Below, in pieces: positions 6,888 to 7,563 of a DNA stretch of 7,563 nt. The notes beneath the pieces were generated by a model. It was not told the origin of the DNA and searched no databases. It saw only the letters and a program-made list of their open reading frames with translations. Origin of the DNA: Flavihumibacter sp. (lineage in GTDB: Bacteria; Bacteroidota; Bacteroidia; Chitinophagales; Chitinophagaceae); NCBI GenBank assembly GCA_025455285.1, contig JALOMU010000089.1:1-7563 (forward strand). The letters are read 5' to 3'. The position numbers and the translations under genes were made by a program. Within the stretch, counting starts at the first letter, position 1. Every line of letters begins with the position of its first letter.

Positions 6888-6928
6888 ATTGCGAAGCGGC
6901 TGCTTATAGGAGGCGTGTTTATTGCGAA
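6888..6928. repeat. Direct repeat ATTGCGAA upstream of the GT35 gene
   Basis: ATTGCGAA occurs at 6888-6895 and 6921-6928, each just after a GTTT. Start-to-start distance is 33 bases, about three helical turns, so both lie on the same DNA face upstream of the GT35 start (6864). A weak TACCTTTC on the minus strand (6933-6926), a near match to TAnnTTTG, overlaps the second copy. This could be a regulator site. The remaining sequence of this 169-base gap shows nothing else convincing on the GT35 side. Confidence 0.3.
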
Positions 6929-7008
6929 AGGTAAAACAGTACCGGGAACAATCCCATGATGTAAATCAAGCAAAAAAGTGATTCTTCAGTCAGGTTAAAA
7001 ATATTTAT

Positions 7009-7029
7009 TTGCATATATCTCTACCTTTG
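7009..7029 (+). promoter_or_regulatory. marR promoter -7 box with adjoining operator-like motif
   Basis: TACCTTTG at 7022-7029 is a full match to the Bacteroidota -7 element TAnnTTTG; no good -33 box lies 19-21 bases upstream. TTGCATATA at 7009-7017, immediately before it, recurs in front of the next gene at 7478-7486, in both cases just after TATTTATT. A repressor bound there would block RNA polymerase, consistent with autoregulation by the MarR protein. Confidence 0.45.
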
Positions 7030-7033
7030 TTTG

Positions 7034-7459
7034 GTGAAAGCATCTGAAAGCAGGTATCATCGTTGTATTTATTTTTCCAGTAATGCCCTGGCGAGGAAGA
7101 TAGAAAAACTCGCTATGGAGAGCTGGAAAAAACTTGGACTTGCACCGAGTCATGCCTACCTTTTAATGCTGGTATTGGAAGAACCCGGCGTACAACCAGG
7201 TTATGCTGCAGAAGAACTGCAATTGAGTCCCAGTACCGTTACCCGCCTGCTGGAAAAACTCGAGGAGAAGAAACTGGTAGTCCGGACCACCGAAGGCAAA
7301 CTCACCAATATCTACCCTACTCCCAAAGCAAAAGAACTCTATCCCCAAATGAAAAACTGCACGCGCGAATTCCAGGAAAAATACCAGTCGCTGATCAATG
7401 AAGAGGATGCCATCCGCCTTGTAAAATCCATCAACCGCATCAACGACCAACTACCTTAA
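7034..7459 (+). CDS. MarR-family winged-helix transcriptional regulator
   Basis: A 141-residue regulator, the usual MarR length, expected to bind as a dimer to short palindromes. Helix 1 starts at about residue 8 (RYHRCIYFSSNALARKIEKL). The winged helix covers about 40-100, with recognition helix STVTRLLEKLE (67-77) and a wing around RTTEGKLTN (84-92). The C-terminal helices (108-140) complete the dimer domain. No ATG precedes helix 1 in frame: the candidates are GTG at 7034 and TTG at 7031, since the ATG at 7115 would remove helix 1. Both lie 2-5 bases after the -7 box, so the mRNA may be leaderless. Cys11 aligns by eye with the peroxide-sensing Cys15 of B. subtilis OhrR, hinting at redox control. 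It is followed 40 bases on by an NAD(P)-binding gene that it probably regulates. The family is clear; ligand and targets are inferred. Confidence 0.88.
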   Translation: MKASESRYHRCIYFSSNALARKIEKLAMESWKKLGLAPSHAYLLMLVLEEPGVQPGYAAEELQLSPSTVTRLLEKLEEKKLVVRTTEGKLTNIYPTPKAKELYPQMKNCTREFQEKYQSLINEEDAIRLVKSINRINDQLP

Positions 7460-7477
7460 ATTTTTTTTATTTATTAA

Positions 7478-7489
7478 TTGCATATACAA
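7478..7489. promoter_or_regulatory. Operator-like palindrome before the NmrA-type gene
   Basis: TTGCATATACAA is palindromic at 10 of 12 positions (TTG...CAA flanking CATATA) and sits 10 bases before the ATG at 7500. Its first nine bases repeat the motif found at 7009-7017 before marR. MarR proteins commonly bind AT-rich palindromes of this size, so it is a plausible site for the neighbouring regulator. A T-rich run (7461-7468) without a hairpin follows the marR stop. Confidence 0.4.
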
Positions 7490-7499
7490 ATATCAAATC

Positions 7500-7563
7500 A
7501 TGAACTACGTTTTAACAGGCGGCGCAGGCCATATTACCAAGCCATTAGCATTACACTTATTGA
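7500..7563 (+). CDS. NAD(P)-binding NmrA/SDR-like oxidoreductase, N-terminal fragment
   Basis: Only the first 21 codons are inside the window. They encode a first beta strand and a glycine-rich dinucleotide loop, MNYVLTGGAGHITKPLALHL, the TGGAGHIxKPL pattern typical of the N-terminus of NmrA-like atypical short-chain dehydrogenases. These bind NAD(P)(H) and act as oxidoreductases or redox-sensing proteins. Placement just after a MarR gene is a common arrangement for such proteins. Substrate and full domain structure cannot be told from this fragment. Confidence 0.7.
   Translation, partial: MNYVLTGGAGHITKPLALHLL

Noticed and set aside
7457..7470. Terminator after marR
   Set aside because: There is a T-run after the stop codon but I find no stem before it.

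Overview
The window reads as ordinary chromosomal sequence from a member of the Bacteroidota, most likely the Chitinophagaceae or a close relative. The signs are the absence of Shine-Dalgarno sequences, promoter elements of the Bacteroidota type (TAnnTTTG at -7 with a TTG box about 20 bases upstream), an RprY-type response regulator, a short (about 540-residue) GT35 glucan phosphorylase, a GroES-fold paralogue, and a RecQ of the short Bacteroidota form. There are seven gene bodies plus the first 21 codons of an eighth. No rRNA, tRNA, CRISPR array, transposase or phage gene was seen, and no stretch over 300 bases lacks a gene. The two largest gaps are 213 bases (3231-3443) and 169 bases (6865-7033).

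Left part (1-3230): the C-terminal 409 codons of a RecQ-family DNA helicase run rightward and converge on a leftward pair: a GroES-fold protein followed by a HerA/FtsK-like ATPase of the DUF853 (YjgR) family. A terminator-like hairpin covers both stop codons at the convergence point.

Middle (3231-5202): a divergent intergenic region holds a good promoter for the GroES-like gene and a composite repeat with imperfect inverted arms and a 9-base tandem repeat. An OmpR-class response regulator (rprY type) runs rightward and converges, with a 7-base gap, on ruvB, the Holliday-junction branch-migration motor.

Right part (5203-7563): a GT35 alpha-glucan phosphorylase homologue lies upstream of ruvB on the same strand. 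Divergent from it are a MarR-family regulator and, 40 bases further on, the start of a NAD(P)-binding NmrA/SDR-type gene. Both of these have a TTGCATATA motif in front of them, which suggests one regulon under the MarR protein.

Most genes are housekeeping or of known families, and I see no new multi-gene system. The observations most worth checking are the GT35 protein, which has Ser where the PLP-binding Lys belongs and lacks about 14 residues of a conserved N-terminal segment; the GroES-fold paralogue with an enlarged loop and no GroEL beside it; the composite repeat that supplies part of a promoter; and the shared operator-like motif around marR.
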